Of a stretch of 64,000 nucleotides of DNA, positions 1 through 7,449 are shown one piece after another; within the stretch, counting starts at the first letter, position 1, and every line of letters begins with the position of its first letter. Source of the stretch: Clostridium sp. OF09-36 (GTDB taxonomy: Bacteria > Bacillota > Clostridia > Lachnospirales > Lachnospiraceae). The notes under the pieces were generated by a model. That model was not told where the DNA came from and did no database searches. It saw nothing but the letters and a program-made list of their open reading frames with translations. The DNA is taken from positions 156,363-220,362 of the forward strand of contig NZ_QUMD01000003.1 in assembly GCF_003481985.1 (NCBI RefSeq), in the 5' to 3' direction. Both the position numbers and the translations under genes were made by a program.

Positions 1-823
1 GATTCCGGCAGCTTACCGCACGCTGGAGCATGCTCCGATCTTTAGCTGGACAATTTGTCAGGGACTGGCGGAATTCTCAGCGGGATTTGAGAAGCTGGAG
101 CATGCCAGAATGTGGAAGCTATGCTTCCCGGAAGGAAACCTGATGACGGAAGAACAGATTGGTGCGACCCAGACAGTGCCGATAAAATATTCACTGGATT
201 TAGAGTCCCAGCTGAAGCAGGCTGTGGTGAAGCGGGATAAGGAAGCATATGACCGTATTCTGGAGCAGATCATTGCGTACTGTGTAGAAGAGCCGCATCA
301 TCCAGATGAGATCCGGGAATCCTGGACAAGGCTGGTGGTAGCCCTGGTTACTGTTTCTGACTCGATGGGGCGCGGAACCGATAACATTTCCATGCAGCAC
401 ATTGTCGGGGAATTGTCCCAGGCAATTTCATGGCAGCGTATCAGGGAGCTGATGCAGCATTTTTATGAGGAAATCACAGGAGGATTAGAGCGTCCGGAAA
501 ATGTCAGCCTGCTGGTAAAGAAGGCTCTCTCCATGATGGAAGCTTACTACAGTCAGGGAATCACGCTGGAAGAGCTGGCCGGGCGTCTTTGCGTGACAGA
601 TGAGTATTTGAGCATGCTGATCAAAAAAGAAACGGGCATGTCTTTTACAGAAACCGTGCGGAAGATGCGGATCGAGCGCATCAAAGAGCTTCTTTTGCAT
701 TCCGGGCTGAAACTGAACCAGATCGCGGAAATGGTGGGATATTCGGACCCAAAGTATATGAGCAAGGTATTTAAAGAGGAGGTTGGCATGCTTCCTGCAC
801 AGTTCCGGAAAGAAAATCATTGA
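1..823 (+). CDS. AraC-family regulator or response regulator, 5' end outside window
   Basis: The reading frame is open from base 2, so the gene starts upstream of the window; a Met codon at 110 lies inside it and is probably not the true start. The last ~100 residues form an AraC/XylS DNA-binding domain with two helix-turn-helix units: one around 'ITLEELAGRLCVTDEYLS' and the second around 'LKLNQIAEMVGYSDPKYMSK', ending in the usual FKxxxGxxPxxFR signature. The part before it is helical and has no recognisable sugar-binding domain. In Clostridia this arrangement (linker plus C-terminal AraC domain) is typical of YesN-type response regulators, but the receiver domain would be off the window, so that is inference. 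Confidence 0.8.
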   Translation, partial: IPAAYRTLEHAPIFSWTICQGLAEFSAGFEKLEHARMWKLCFPEGNLMTEEQIGATQTVPIKYSLDLESQLKQAVVKRDKEAYDRILEQIIAYCVEEPHHPDEIRESWTRLVVALVTVSDSMGRGTDNISMQHIVGELSQAISWQRIRELMQHFYEEITGGLERPENVSLLVKKALSMMEAYYSQGITLEELAGRLCVTDEYLSMLIKKETGMSFTETVRKMRIERIKELLLHSGLKLNQIAEMVGYSDPKYMSKVFKEEVGMLPAQFRKENH

Positions 824-977
824 TAAAGGAATAACACCTTAAATAGTTACTCCTTTTTTAAAAATTTCCTCTTTGCATTTTCTGCGAAAATGGTAGAATA
901 ATGTCAACATAAAGAAGATGACATAAAACAAATTGATCATATTTTTCGTTTTTCGCAGATTTAAAGGAGTGACCATT

Positions 978-1208
978 ATGAGAGAGATAAATCTGACTTT
1001 CCGGAATCCGGATGAAGTACTGGAGTTTGTAAAAACGGTAGAGCAGTATCCTTTTGATATGGATCTTTGCCGTGGAAGTGTTGTAGTAGATGCAAAGTCT
1101 TTACTGGGAATCATGAATCTTGGTTTTAACCAGACTGTAAACTTAAAAATCTACAGCAACGACTGCACAGATCTTTTCCACAACATCGAGAAGTACAAAG
1201 CAGCATAA
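978..1208 (+). CDS. HPr-family protein lacking the phosphorylatable histidine
   Basis: 76-residue protein; start chosen at the ATG at 978 because AAGGAG lies 9 bases ahead, although the frame is open further upstream. It aligns with the HPr/Crh fold: the C-terminal half has 'VVVDAKSLLGIMNLG', the region around regulatory Ser46 of HPr. The N-terminal segment that should carry the catalytic His15 (LHARPA in true HPr) reads 'LTFRNPDEVLEF' and has no His. It therefore cannot take phosphate from enzyme I in the normal way and is better viewed as a Crh-like regulatory protein. It stands alone, with a terminator-like hairpin behind it. Confidence 0.7.
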   Translation: MREINLTFRNPDEVLEFVKTVEQYPFDMDLCRGSVVVDAKSLLGIMNLGFNQTVNLKIYSNDCTDLFHNIEKYKAA

Positions 1209-1245
1209 GAATACGAGACTTTCAATTTATTTGTTCCCCCATACC

Positions 1246-1279
1246 AGACAGAATGGCGCAAGCTGTTCTGTCTTTTATT
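1246..1279 (+). terminator. Terminator after HPr-like gene
   Basis: AGACAGAA is complementary to TTCTGTCT across an 11-base loop, followed by TTTATTTT. It lies about 40 bases after the HPr-like stop codon. Confidence 0.6.
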
Positions 1280-1337
1280 TTATGGAGAGATGTGGTAAAA
1301 TGTCACGAGGACATGATCACGTTTTAGAAGAAAAGAT

Positions 1338-1353
1338 GTTACTGAACAGTAAC
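1338..1353. promoter_or_regulatory. GTTACTG/CAGTAAC inverted repeat before the DUF815 gene
   Basis: The arms GTTACTG and CAGTAAC are separated by AA, about 20 bases ahead of the DUF815 start. It could be a hairpin in the leader or a protein-binding dyad. The same two 7-base arms recur upstream of ung at 42854. Confidence 0.4.
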
Positions 1354-1373
1354 GAAGAAAGGTGAGGGGAGAA

Positions 1374-2678
1374 ATGTACAAGATTGTTTCACGGTTACTG
1401 ATTTACGGCGATATGCCGAAGGATACCATCTTAATGCAGCTGGCAGATATCACCCGGAAGGCAGATGACAAAAGCCAGACAAAGGAAGAGCTGGTTACCA
1501 GAACATTTACCCAGGTAAAGCACCTGCTCCAGGTGGCAACCGATTATGGTTTTGACAAGAATTTATGGCAGAATTACCTGACATTTTTGCTGATCACCAA
1601 TGAGAACCCGTTCAGCATTACCTGCGAGAAGGTGGGCGCTAACGATGGAAGTGTTAATTACTTTGCAAAGAGTGATTTTAAAGCATTTATGGAGCTGTTC
1701 CATTATGATTTCAGTGGTCTGGAGGGATACCTGGGGATTGACTGTTTCACCCGCCTGACCGATTATAAGGCAATTGGGAAAAAAGAACTGATGTATAATA
1801 AAAATGTGAGCGAGAAGGTCCGTATGCTGAGTGAAAAGCTGGCGGCTGCACCGGATGAGGACAAGTTCTTTGACGCAGTGACGAACTTCTATAAAGCTTA
1901 TGGCGTTGGTATGTTTGGCCTGAATAAGGCATTCCGCATCCAGTCCAGGGAAGATGGCGGCGTAAACTTCTGCGCGATCAACAACATGGATGCCGTCATG
2001 CTGGATGACCTGATCGGATACGAGATCCAGAAGAAAAAGCTGGTCGACAATACCCTGGCATTTGTGGAGGGCAAAAAGGCCAACAACGTTCTGCTCTTTG
2101 GTGACAGCGGTACCGGTAAGTCTACCAGTATCAAAGCAATCGTCAATGAGTTTTATGACCAGGGCCTGCGCATGATCGAAATCTACAAGCACCAGTTTAA
2201 GGACCTGTCTTCTGTGATCGCCCAGATCAAGAACCGTAACTACCGTTTCATTATCTATATGGATGATCTTTCCTTCGAGGAATTTGAGATTGAGTATAAG
2301 TTCCTGAAGGCAGTCATTGAGGGTGGCGTAGAGACCAAGCCGGATAATATCCTGATCTATGCAACCTCTAACCGCAGACACCTCATCAAAGAAAACTGGA
2401 GTGACCGCGACGATGTTGAGAGCCAGAACGGCATGCATCGCTCCGACACCATGGAGGAAAAGCTTTCCCTGGTAAATCGTTTCGGCGTTACCATCAATTA
2501 CTCTAAGCCGTCCCAGAAGGAGTATTTCAACATTGTCGTAGAGCTGGCACACCGTGCCGGACTGGCCATGTCAGATGACGAGCTCCGTGCGGAAGCAAAC
2601 AAGTGGGAGTTAAGCCATGGCGGAATTTCCGGACGTACTGCACAGCAGTTTATCAATTATCTGCTGGGAACCGTGTAA
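1374..2678 (+). CDS. DUF815-family AAA ATPase
   Basis: 434 residues; the ATG at 1374 follows AGGTGAGGGG, so it is preferred to the in-frame GTG at 1362. The C-terminal half is a P-loop ATPase: Walker A 'LLFGDSGTGKSTS' near residue 245, Walker B 'FIIYMDDLSFEEFE', and the sensor-like 'IYATSNRRHL'. This layout, with a helical N-terminal half and a single AAA module, is that of the DUF815 family, common in Clostridia and of unknown cellular role. The gene is monocistronic, flanked by a palindrome upstream and hairpins downstream. Confidence 0.85.
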   Translation: MYKIVSRLLIYGDMPKDTILMQLADITRKADDKSQTKEELVTRTFTQVKHLLQVATDYGFDKNLWQNYLTFLLITNENPFSITCEKVGANDGSVNYFAKSDFKAFMELFHYDFSGLEGYLGIDCFTRLTDYKAIGKKELMYNKNVSEKVRMLSEKLAAAPDEDKFFDAVTNFYKAYGVGMFGLNKAFRIQSREDGGVNFCAINNMDAVMLDDLIGYEIQKKKLVDNTLAFVEGKKANNVLLFGDSGTGKSTSIKAIVNEFYDQGLRMIEIYKHQFKDLSSVIAQIKNRNYRFIIYMDDLSFEEFEIEYKFLKAVIEGGVETKPDNILIYATSNRRHLIKENWSDRDDVESQNGMHRSDTMEEKLSLVNRFGVTINYSKPSQKEYFNIVVELAHRAGLAMSDDELRAEANKWELSHGGISGRTAQQFINYLLGTV

Positions 2679-2749
2679 AAAATTTAGTCATTCCATAAGA
2701 CCGGGAAAAGAAAAGTTTGGATTCCTGTGTCATACCGGCGAAAGAGAAA

Positions 2750-2836
2750 ACTGCGGGAAATGGCGTATTTAAGCCATTTTTCCCGCAGTCGACCGGTACT
2801 GGAAAACCGTGAAAAACGGCTTTAAAATTTTTTTGA
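2750..2836 (+). terminator. Two consecutive hairpins after the DUF815 gene
   Basis: First hairpin: ACTGCGGGAAATGGC (2750-2764) pairs with the matching GCCATTTTTCCCGCAGT (2773-2789). Second: CCGT/ACGG around 2807-2820, followed by TTTAAAATTTTTTT. Together they separate the ATPase transcript from the tRNA promoter. Confidence 0.65.
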
Positions 2837-2855
2837 AAAAAGTTTTTAAAAAGTG

Positions 2856-2884
2856 TTGACAAAACAGGAAACATGCGGTATCAT
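2856..2884 (+). promoter_or_regulatory. Sigma-A promoter of tRNA-Arg
   Basis: TTGACA (2856-2861), a 17-base spacer, then TATCAT (2879-2884). It lies 45 bases ahead of the mature tRNA. Confidence 0.75.
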
Positions 2885-2928
2885 ATACATCGTTGCAGCG
2901 AACAAGAGCTCAACAAAATAACAAATAT

Positions 2929-3002
2929 GTGTGCGTAGCTCAGCTGGATAGAGCACTTGGCTACGGACCAAGGTGTCGGGAGTTCGAATCTTCTCGCGCA
3001 CG
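2929..3002 (+). tRNA. tRNA-Arg (ACG)
   Basis: Complete cloverleaf: acceptor GTGTGCG pairs with CGCGCAC (2995-3001, one G-U pair); anticodon stem CTTGG/CCAAG encloses loop CTACGGA, giving anticodon ACG at 2963-2965; T-loop TTCGAAT. The CCA end is not encoded. The ACG anticodon is read as ICG after deamination and decodes CGU/CGC/CGA arginine codons. Confidence 0.93.
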
Positions 3003-3006
3003 TATA

Positions 3007-3042
3007 AAAAGGGCATTCCTGAAAAGGAGTGCCTTTTGTTTT
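3007..3042 (+). terminator. Terminator after tRNA-Arg
   Basis: AAAAGGGCATTCC and GGAGTGCCTTTT form a stem with a short loop, followed by TTTTGTTTT. Confidence 0.8.
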
Positions 3043-3092
3043 ATATGATTTTTGTTTTATGTGATTTGCGGGTTAATTTAACAGAAATGAAG

Positions 3093-3135
3093 AAAAGACG
3101 GGAAAATCCAGTTTGCTGGATTTCTCCGTCTTTTT
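3093..3135 (+). terminator. Second hairpin with T-run
   Basis: AAAAGACGGGAAAATCCAG pairs with CTGGATTTCTCCGTCTTTT (one mismatch) and runs into TTTTTT. It may back up the tRNA terminator or act on transcripts from the left. Confidence 0.6.
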
Positions 3136-3178
3136 TCGCTTCTGGCAGAATTTCTTCGTTTTTTCGCTTCTGGCAGAA
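3121..3178. repeat. Imperfect tandem repeat, two units of ~29 bp
   Basis: Units 3121-3150 and 3151-3178 share TTTCT(C/T)CGT, a T-run and CGCTTCTGGCAGAA. A shorter TTTCTGGCAGA follows at about 3198. The first unit contains the 3' arm of the hairpin before it, so the repeat may have arisen by slippage at the terminator. Confidence 0.6.
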
Positions 3179-3246
3179 AATGTCAGCGGCAAGCTGGTTT
3201 CTGGCAGATACAGGTCCGGGGGTTTGCTGCTTTGTATGATCTATAA

Positions 3247-4734
3247 TCAGAATTTCCCAGAAGGTGCACCGCTTAGACCATCTATGGCTTTCTGCCGCCG
3301 GTAAAGGGTGGTGCGGTGGATGCCAAGGGATCTGGCTGCCTCACTGAGCTTTCCGTTATGGCGGGCGATGACTGCGTCGATATAGTGCTGCTCAAAGAGC
3401 TTTATGGCATCTGCAAGAGGCAGGTCTGGATCTGGCATAGGGATGGAAGGAACGGAAGCTTCCAGGGATTTGAGTGCGTTTGACATTTCCTGGTTTTGTC
3501 CAGTGAGGTCTTGCTCCCGCAGTTCTCTGGCGTCCCAGTCGGAATGGAGCATGGGCCGTAAGGGAAGGTCCGGACTGCCAGCCTGTGACATGAGAACAGC
3601 ACGCTCGATCACATTGCGCAGCTCCCGCACGTTTCCGGGCCAGCGGTACTGCAGCAGCAGGTTTAAGCTGTCTTCGGAGAGGCAGGTCTTTTTACAGTAT
3701 TTTTTGTTGTAGCGTTCTATGTAGTAGGCAGCAATGGCTTCAATGTCCTCCGGGCGCTCCCGCAGAGCCGGAATACGGATCGGGATGACATGGAGACGGT
3801 AATAAAGGTCGCTGCGGAAGCTTCCTTCTTTTACCATCTGCATCAGATTCCGGTTGGTTGCCGTGATGATGCGCACATCGACTTTTTCAGTCTGTGTGCT
3901 TCCGACCGGGTAGAATTCCCCGCTTTCCGTGAAGCGCAGAAGCTTTGACTGCATGGAAAGCGGAAGCTCCCCAAGCTCATCGAGAAAGAGGGTACCACCG
4001 TGGGCCATGCGGAGAAAGCCAGGCTTTCCTTTGGCGCTTGCACCGGTGAAGGCGCCGGGGCGGTAACCGAAAAATTCAGATTCGAACAGCTCTGGGGGAA
4101 TGGCAGAGCAGTTTACGGCGATGAATGCCTGCATGCTGCGGGAACTCTGGGAATGGATGAATTTGGCTATCAGTTCTTTTCCGACCCCGGATTCCCCGAT
4201 CAGCATAACGGAGCTGTCGGCAATGGCAATGGTTGCGCAGTCCCGCCGCAGGGCGTGCATTTTTTCACTTTTGCAGACCATATCGGTTTCGTTGGAGGTG
4301 TAGAGATAATCCGCAATGTTGCGGTAACGGTCGTGCTGCTCCTGCTCGTAGGCAAGCTGTCTGGCAAATTCGTCCATGATGATATTGGAACGGTTGTTGG
4401 TCATGATAAATTCGACATTGCCCTGCTCATCCAGAAATGGAAGACTGGTAGAGAGCCGGTTGACACCCCGCACATTCACCAGACCTGTGACGGTTTTTTT
4501 TGTGCGCATGGCTTCCAGAATGGTGGAATTGGTGTATACATGCTTTGCCATCATATCGTCAGGACGTTTTCCAAGAATCTGTTCCTTGGAAAGTCCCATA
4601 CATTCTTCAGTCGCTTTATTTGCAATGATATAGCGTCCATCGGCATCGGTCACTACGATGCTGTCGTAACACTCCTCGATGATTTTTTCACACAAATAAC
4701 TATGTTCGTATCCGTTTGTTCTGTTTGTATCCAT
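3247..4734 (-). CDS. Sigma-54-dependent transcriptional activator (PAS-AAA-Fis)
   Basis: 495 residues. Domains in order: an N-terminal PAS sensor (about 20-130), the AAA+ sigma-54 interaction domain with Walker A 'GESGVGKE' near 180, an intact GAFTGA loop ('PGAFTGASAKGKPG') and Walker B 'GGTLFLDELGEL', then a Fis-type helix-turn-helix at the C-terminus ('GKLSEAARSLGIHRTTLYRR'). All motifs needed for ATP-driven opening of sigma-54 promoters are present. It is divergent from the CoA-transferase operon, which has a sigma-54 promoter and three palindromes in the shared intergenic region, so it almost certainly controls that operon. The PAS ligand cannot be read from sequence. Confidence 0.92.
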   Translation of the reverse strand: MDTNRTNGYEHSYLCEKIIEECYDSIVVTDADGRYIIANKATEECMGLSKEQILGKRPDDMMAKHVYTNSTILEAMRTKKTVTGLVNVRGVNRLSTSLPFLDEQGNVEFIMTNNRSNIIMDEFARQLAYEQEQHDRYRNIADYLYTSNETDMVCKSEKMHALRRDCATIAIADSSVMLIGESGVGKELIAKFIHSQSSRSMQAFIAVNCSAIPPELFESEFFGYRPGAFTGASAKGKPGFLRMAHGGTLFLDELGELPLSMQSKLLRFTESGEFYPVGSTQTEKVDVRIITATNRNLMQMVKEGSFRSDLYYRLHVIPIRIPALRERPEDIEAIAAYYIERYNKKYCKKTCLSEDSLNLLLQYRWPGNVRELRNVIERAVLMSQAGSPDLPLRPMLHSDWDARELREQDLTGQNQEMSNALKSLEASVPSIPMPDPDLPLADAIKLFEQHYIDAVIARHNGKLSEAARSLGIHRTTLYRRQKAIDGLSGAPSGKF

Positions 4735-4790
4735 AAAATACCCCTATCCGTTGAATGTGTTGTTTTTCTAAATCTGATTATAAACAAAAT

Positions 4791-4849
4791 GTTGCTAATA
4801 TGCAACGAATATTGCAAAACTGCAACGCGGAAATGTGCAAAACTGCAAC
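4791..4849 (+). promoter_or_regulatory. Three upstream activator sites for the sigma-54 activator
   Basis: Three related dyads: GTTGCTAATATGCAAC (4791-4806, perfect arms), TTGCAAAACTGCAA (4812-4825) and GTGCAAAACTGCAAC (4835-4849). The shared pattern is TTGC-N6-GCAA and the spacing is about 20-23 bases. They lie 75-130 bases ahead of the sigma-54 promoter, the usual place for enhancer sites. Confidence 0.8.
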
Positions 4850-4921
4850 TTCCGAACAAGGGATTTTGAAAAAAGATGTTAAAAATGTGTCAAATGCGTG
4901 GCGAAAATGCAGCCGGTAAGT

Positions 4922-4937
4922 TGGCATGGATTTTGCT
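4922..4937 (+). promoter_or_regulatory. Sigma-54 (-24/-12) promoter of the CoA-transferase operon
   Basis: TTGGCATGGATTTTGC fits the consensus TGGCAY-N5-TTGCW; GG (4923-4924) and GC (4935-4936) are exactly 10 bases apart. It lies about 30 bases before the CoA-transferase start, next to a divergent sigma-54 activator. Confidence 0.88.
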
Positions 4938-4968
4938 TAATAAAGTATCACAAAGGAGGTATGTAAAA

Positions 4969-6546
4969 ATGGGTAAAAGAGTAGACATGAATAAAGCACT
5001 GGACATGATCCATGATGGAGACAGCGTAGCGGTTTCCGGATTTATGCTGATGACTGTGCCGCGCGAGATTTACCGCGCGATCGGGGAGCGCTTTCAGGAG
5101 ACCGGTCATCCGTGCGGACTTACACTGATGCATGGAGCCGGCAATGGAAATAATAAAGACCAGGGTATCTGTGAGATGAGCTATGAAGGTCTCATCACAC
5201 GTTACATAACCGGACATTTCGCAAACAACACCAGAATGGTAGATTTAGTCAATGCCGGCAAGGTTCAGGCATGGAACTTCCCGCAGGGTGTTATTTCCCA
5301 TATGTACCGTGCGGCAGCAGCAGGAAAACCAGGTGAGATCACAAAGATCGGTCTTGGTACATTCTGCGACCCGCGTCTGCAGGGTGGTAAGATGAGCGAT
5401 GCCACCAAGGACGATCTGGTAAAGCTGGTAGATATTCTTGGGGAAGAGTATCTGTTTTACCAGATGCCGAAATTAAACATTGGCCTTATCCGTGGTACGA
5501 CAGCAGATGAACATGGCAATATCACTATGGAAGAGGAGGGTGCTCCGATCGATGCCCTGGATGTAGCCCTGGCTGTAAAGGCAATGGGCGGCAAGGTAAT
5601 CGCACAGGTGAAAAACTATGTAGCCTCCGGATCCGTAGACCGTACCCAGGTTGTGGTACCTGGAAACCTGGTTGATGCGATCGTTGTCAGTGAAAATCCA
5701 GAAGAAAACCACCGTCAGACTCCAGGCTCTTACTACAACCCGGTACTGGCTGGACATTACAAGCTGGATGGTGTCGGCTTTGCATCCCTTCCATTTGACG
5801 AGCGTAAGGTGATCGCACGCCGTGCATCCTTAGAGTTAATGCCGAATTCCGTTGTAAACCTTGGTATCGGTATTCCGGAGGGCGTGGCAGCAGTAGCAGC
5901 AGAGGAAGGTGCCGGTGACCAGATCACATTAAGCATCGAGAGTGGACTGATCGGTGGTGTACCGACAGGCGGACAGGACTTCGGCTGTGCAGTGAATGCA
6001 TGGGCGGCTCTTCCGATGACTTCCCAGTTCGATTATTATAACGGCGGCAACCTTTCCATGACCTGCCTGGGCTTCGCAGAGGTAGATAATGCAGGTAACG
6101 TCAATGTGAGCCGGTTTGGTACCCGTATCGCAGGCTGCGGCGGTCTGGTTGATATTTCCCAGTCTACCCATAATGTGATCTTCTGCGGCACCATGACTGC
6201 AGGCGGCTTAAAGGAAGAAGTGCGTGATGGAAAGCTTGTCATCCTCCAGGAAGGCAAGAAGGTTAAATTTAAAAAGTCTGTAGAGCAGATCACCTTCAGT
6301 GCAGATTTCAGCCGGAAGAAAGGACAGCATGTGCTCTTCATTACCGAGCGCTGCGTATTCAAGGTAATCGATCAGGGCCTGGAGCTGTCTGAAGTTGCAC
6401 CTGGCATTGACATTGAGAAGGATATCCTTCCTTATATGGAATTCAAGCCGGTCATCCCGGAGAAGGTTGCGCTGATGGATGCACGCCTGTTTGCACCGGA
6501 GCCGTTCGGACTGGAAGAGATCCTGAAGGCAAAGGCAGAGGCTTAA
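4969..6546 (+). CDS. Acyl-CoA:acetate/propionate CoA-transferase (Pct/YdiF type)
   Basis: 525 residues; the ATG at 4969 follows AAAGGAGGT, so the frame upstream is leader. It is a fused class I CoA-transferase: the N-terminal alpha-like half runs to about residue 280 and the beta-like half carries the catalytic glutamate in 'SIESGLIGG', which falls at Glu324, the position I recall for Clostridium propionicum propionate CoA-transferase (524 residues). It moves CoA from acetyl- or propionyl-CoA to short acids such as lactate, propionate, acrylate or 3-hydroxybutyrate. First gene of the sigma-54 operon, followed by a MaoC hydratase with no terminator between. Exact substrate is not readable. Confidence 0.88.
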   Translation: MGKRVDMNKALDMIHDGDSVAVSGFMLMTVPREIYRAIGERFQETGHPCGLTLMHGAGNGNNKDQGICEMSYEGLITRYITGHFANNTRMVDLVNAGKVQAWNFPQGVISHMYRAAAAGKPGEITKIGLGTFCDPRLQGGKMSDATKDDLVKLVDILGEEYLFYQMPKLNIGLIRGTTADEHGNITMEEEGAPIDALDVALAVKAMGGKVIAQVKNYVASGSVDRTQVVVPGNLVDAIVVSENPEENHRQTPGSYYNPVLAGHYKLDGVGFASLPFDERKVIARRASLELMPNSVVNLGIGIPEGVAAVAAEEGAGDQITLSIESGLIGGVPTGGQDFGCAVNAWAALPMTSQFDYYNGGNLSMTCLGFAEVDNAGNVNVSRFGTRIAGCGGLVDISQSTHNVIFCGTMTAGGLKEEVRDGKLVILQEGKKVKFKKSVEQITFSADFSRKKGQHVLFITERCVFKVIDQGLELSEVAPGIDIEKDILPYMEFKPVIPEKVALMDARLFAPEPFGLEEILKAKAEA

Positions 6547-6654
6547 GGCAAAGATATCATGCATTTGGAAAAGGCGGGGAACACTTCCCAGCAATGCATG
6601 ATGGAAAAAGTTCTTTATATGATAAAAAACATAAACGATTAGGAGGAAAAAAAA

Positions 6655-7110
6655 ATGGCTTACGAGGCAAAGGGTTATTATCTGGAGGATTTTGAGATCG
6701 GCAAATGCTATGAGAGCGTAGGACGTACCATTACGGAGGCAGATGTGGTAAATTTCGCTGGAGTCTCTGGTGATTTCAACCCGCTCCATATGGATGACGA
6801 GTTTGCAAAAAACAATATGTTTGGAAAACGTGTTGCCCATGGCGCACTGGGACTGATCATTTCTACCGGCTTATCCAACCAGATGGGAATTTTCGAGGGA
6901 ACGACCATCGCATTTCTGGAGCTGACTGCAAAATATCTTGCACCGCTGTGCATCGGTGATACCGTTCATCTGGAGATGACACCGGACGATGCACACCACA
7001 GCAAAAAGCCGGGCAGAGGTATTTTAAAATGCACCGCGAAGCTGGTAAACCAGGAGGGTACCGTGATCACAGATATGGCATGGACCTTTATGATGAAAGC
7101 AAGAGACTGA
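6655..7110 (+). CDS. MaoC-family (R)-specific enoyl-CoA hydratase/dehydratase
   Basis: 151 residues with a single hot-dog fold. The catalytic Asp and His of the MaoC/PhaJ type are in 'GDFNPLHMDDEFA', followed by 'RVAHGALGLIISTG'. Such enzymes reversibly hydrate trans-2-enoyl-CoA to (R)-3-hydroxyacyl-CoA. It follows the CoA-transferase by 108 bases with an AGGAGG site and no terminator, so both are probably made from the sigma-54 promoter. Together they could load a 3-hydroxy acid with CoA and dehydrate it, or do the reverse; this is inference from order. Confidence 0.87.
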   Translation: MAYEAKGYYLEDFEIGKCYESVGRTITEADVVNFAGVSGDFNPLHMDDEFAKNNMFGKRVAHGALGLIISTGLSNQMGIFEGTTIAFLELTAKYLAPLCIGDTVHLEMTPDDAHHSKKPGRGILKCTAKLVNQEGTVITDMAWTFMMKARD

Positions 7111-7227
7111 TTGTCCTGTCTGTGGCACGCCTGTGCGAACCGTAACAGCTTCACTGCGTGAAGCACAATGAAATTGGCCCTTGCAATTGCCACTACCATT
7201 TTGTGAAATCATTGTCAAAACTAACCA

Positions 7228-7241
7228 ACTAGTAGACAAGT
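7228..7241. promoter_or_regulatory. Shared 14-bp palindromic operator (copy 1, GntP permease)
   Basis: ACTAGTAGACAAGT matches ACTWGT-N2-ACWAGT, also found at 20289, 26508, 32563 and 46613. It lies 20 bases ahead of the -35 box of the permease promoter, within the 339-base gap between the MaoC and GntP genes. Confidence 0.65.
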
Positions 7242-7260
7242 TTTTTGTCGATTAATGCTA

Positions 7261-7289
7261 TTGTCAAAAAAATATCCAACAAATATAAT
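7261..7289 (+). promoter_or_regulatory. Sigma-A promoter of GntP permease
   Basis: TTGTCA (7261-7266), 17-base spacer, TATAAT (7284-7289). The rest of the gap to the permease start contains nothing else that I recognise. Confidence 0.7.
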
Positions 7290-7449
7290 AAAAGAGATTG
7301 TCCGGCGGCTTTGAACAGATAAGGCAGAGCCGTCCGGATTCTGAGCAGGAACGTTTGCAGAGAGCAGTACGTCTGACCAGCGGATCGCGTAAGCTTACAG
7401 GATTGTTCAGGAATGGTAATATGCAAAATAAAGAAGGGGGGTTCAACTC

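Noticed and set aside
1563..2552. Minus-strand open frame of 329 codons over the DUF815 gene
   Set aside because: Shadow frame created by the codon bias of the ATPase; no recognisable motif.
3121..3178. Possible CRISPR-like repeats
   Set aside because: Only two adjacent units with no spacers; a slippage duplication. No array and no cas genes are seen anywhere in the window.
4000..4869. Long plus-strand open frame of 289 codons
   Set aside because: It is antisense to the sigma-54 activator, whose domains are unambiguous; it has no ribosome site and no family resemblance.
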